Positions 5,371 through 5,577 of a DNA stretch of 5,577 bases are shown here, one piece after another. Made by a program: the position numbers and the translations under genes. The notes under the pieces were generated by a model. That model saw only the letters and a list, made by a program, of their open reading frames with translations. It had not been told where the DNA came from and ran no database searches. Numbering within the stretch: the first letter of the stretch is position 1; every line of letters starts with the position of its first letter. The stretch is from an uncultured Clostridia bacterium (GTDB taxonomy: Bacteria > Bacillota > Clostridia > Oscillospirales > Oscillospiraceae). The stretch covers positions 1-5,577 of the forward strand of contig CAMHER010000134.1 in NCBI GenBank assembly GCA_946184215.1. The letters are read 5' to 3'.

Positions 5371-5577
5371 GGAAGTCGATGGACGGCAACGAAGCCGCCG
5401 CCTATGCAAGCTATGCCTTTACCGAAGTTGCAACCATTTATCCGATCACGCCCTCGAGCCCGATGGCCAACCATGTGGACGAGTGGGCCGCAAGGGGAAA
5501 GAAAAATCTGTTCGGCACCCCGGTCAAGCTGATGGAGATGCAGGCCGAGGCCGGCGCCTGCGCCGCCATGCAGGGCG
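5364..5577 (+). CDS. nifJ: pyruvate:ferredoxin (flavodoxin) oxidoreductase, N-terminal 71 codons, cut by window end
   Basis: Start of the large (normally about 1170-1200 aa) thiamine-diphosphate/iron-sulfur enzyme that oxidises pyruvate with CoA to acetyl-CoA and CO2 and passes electrons to ferredoxin or flavodoxin. It is the central step of anaerobic fermentation and cytoplasmic. Visible motifs belong to domain I: MDGNEAAAYASYAFTEVA (6-23), the highly conserved YPITPSSPM (26-34), HVDEWAARGKKN (37-48) and EMQAEAGA (58-65). By alignment with the Desulfovibrio africanus enzyme, T29 corresponds to the pyruvate-contacting Thr31 and E62 to Glu64, the thiamine-activating glutamate. Both are present. 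The frame is open to the last base, so the gene is partial only because the window ends. It is divergent from the YgjP-like gene and has its own promoter, hairpin leader and possible overlapping upstream ORF. The alternative, a different 2-oxoacid oxidoreductase, is unlikely given the close match. Confidence 0.95.
   Translation, partial: MVRKSMDGNEAAAYASYAFTEVATIYPITPSSPMANHVDEWAARGKKNLFGTPVKLMEMQAEAGACAAMQG

Overview
The window is a stretch of bacterial chromosome with about 58-60 % G+C in the genes. Three things point to a strictly anaerobic, gut-type Clostridia member such as an Oscillospiraceae/Ruminococcaceae relative: a regulated manganese pyrophosphatase of the CBS-DRTGG type, a pyruvate:ferredoxin oxidoreductase, and strong AGGAGG ribosome sites with TTGaca/TATAAT promoters. 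This placement is inference from gene types and signals, not from a marker gene.

Layout from left to right. (1) A clean sigma-A type promoter (42-70) drives a complete + strand gene for a CBS/DRTGG-regulated family II inorganic pyrophosphatase (106-1719). (2) A GC-rich hairpin with T-runs on both sides (1751-1783) separates it from a convergent minus-strand pair and probably terminates both directions. (3) The pair is read from a promoter at 4153-4182: first a MATE-family multidrug/sodium antiporter (4127-2778), then, 31 bp later, a PfkB-family sugar/nucleoside kinase (2746-1814). (4) Upstream on the same strand is a YgjP-type zinc metallopeptidase-fold protein (4885-4184). Its only good promoter places the transcript start at or next to the ATG, so it may be leaderless. 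(5) A 0.4-0.5 kb A-rich spacer (4886-5363) lies between this gene and the divergent nifJ. It holds helically phased A-tracts, a cluster of ATGCAT dyads, a possible minus-strand terminator, the nifJ promoter and a structured leader. (6) The window ends inside the first 71 codons of nifJ, which starts at 5364.

The genes look like ordinary housekeeping functions: pyrophosphate removal, efflux, phosphorylation of a small sugar or nucleoside, and pyruvate oxidation. No mobile element, CRISPR array, tRNA, rRNA or defence system is visible. The most unusual part is the nifJ leader. It carries a 22-codon upstream ORF with its own AGGAGG at ideal spacing, whose stop codon overlaps the nifJ start (ATGGTAA). 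The upstream ORF's ribosome site is folded into a long hairpin at the predicted 5' end of the transcript. This suggests translational coupling or conditional control of pyruvate:ferredoxin oxidoreductase, but it is a prediction from sequence alone.
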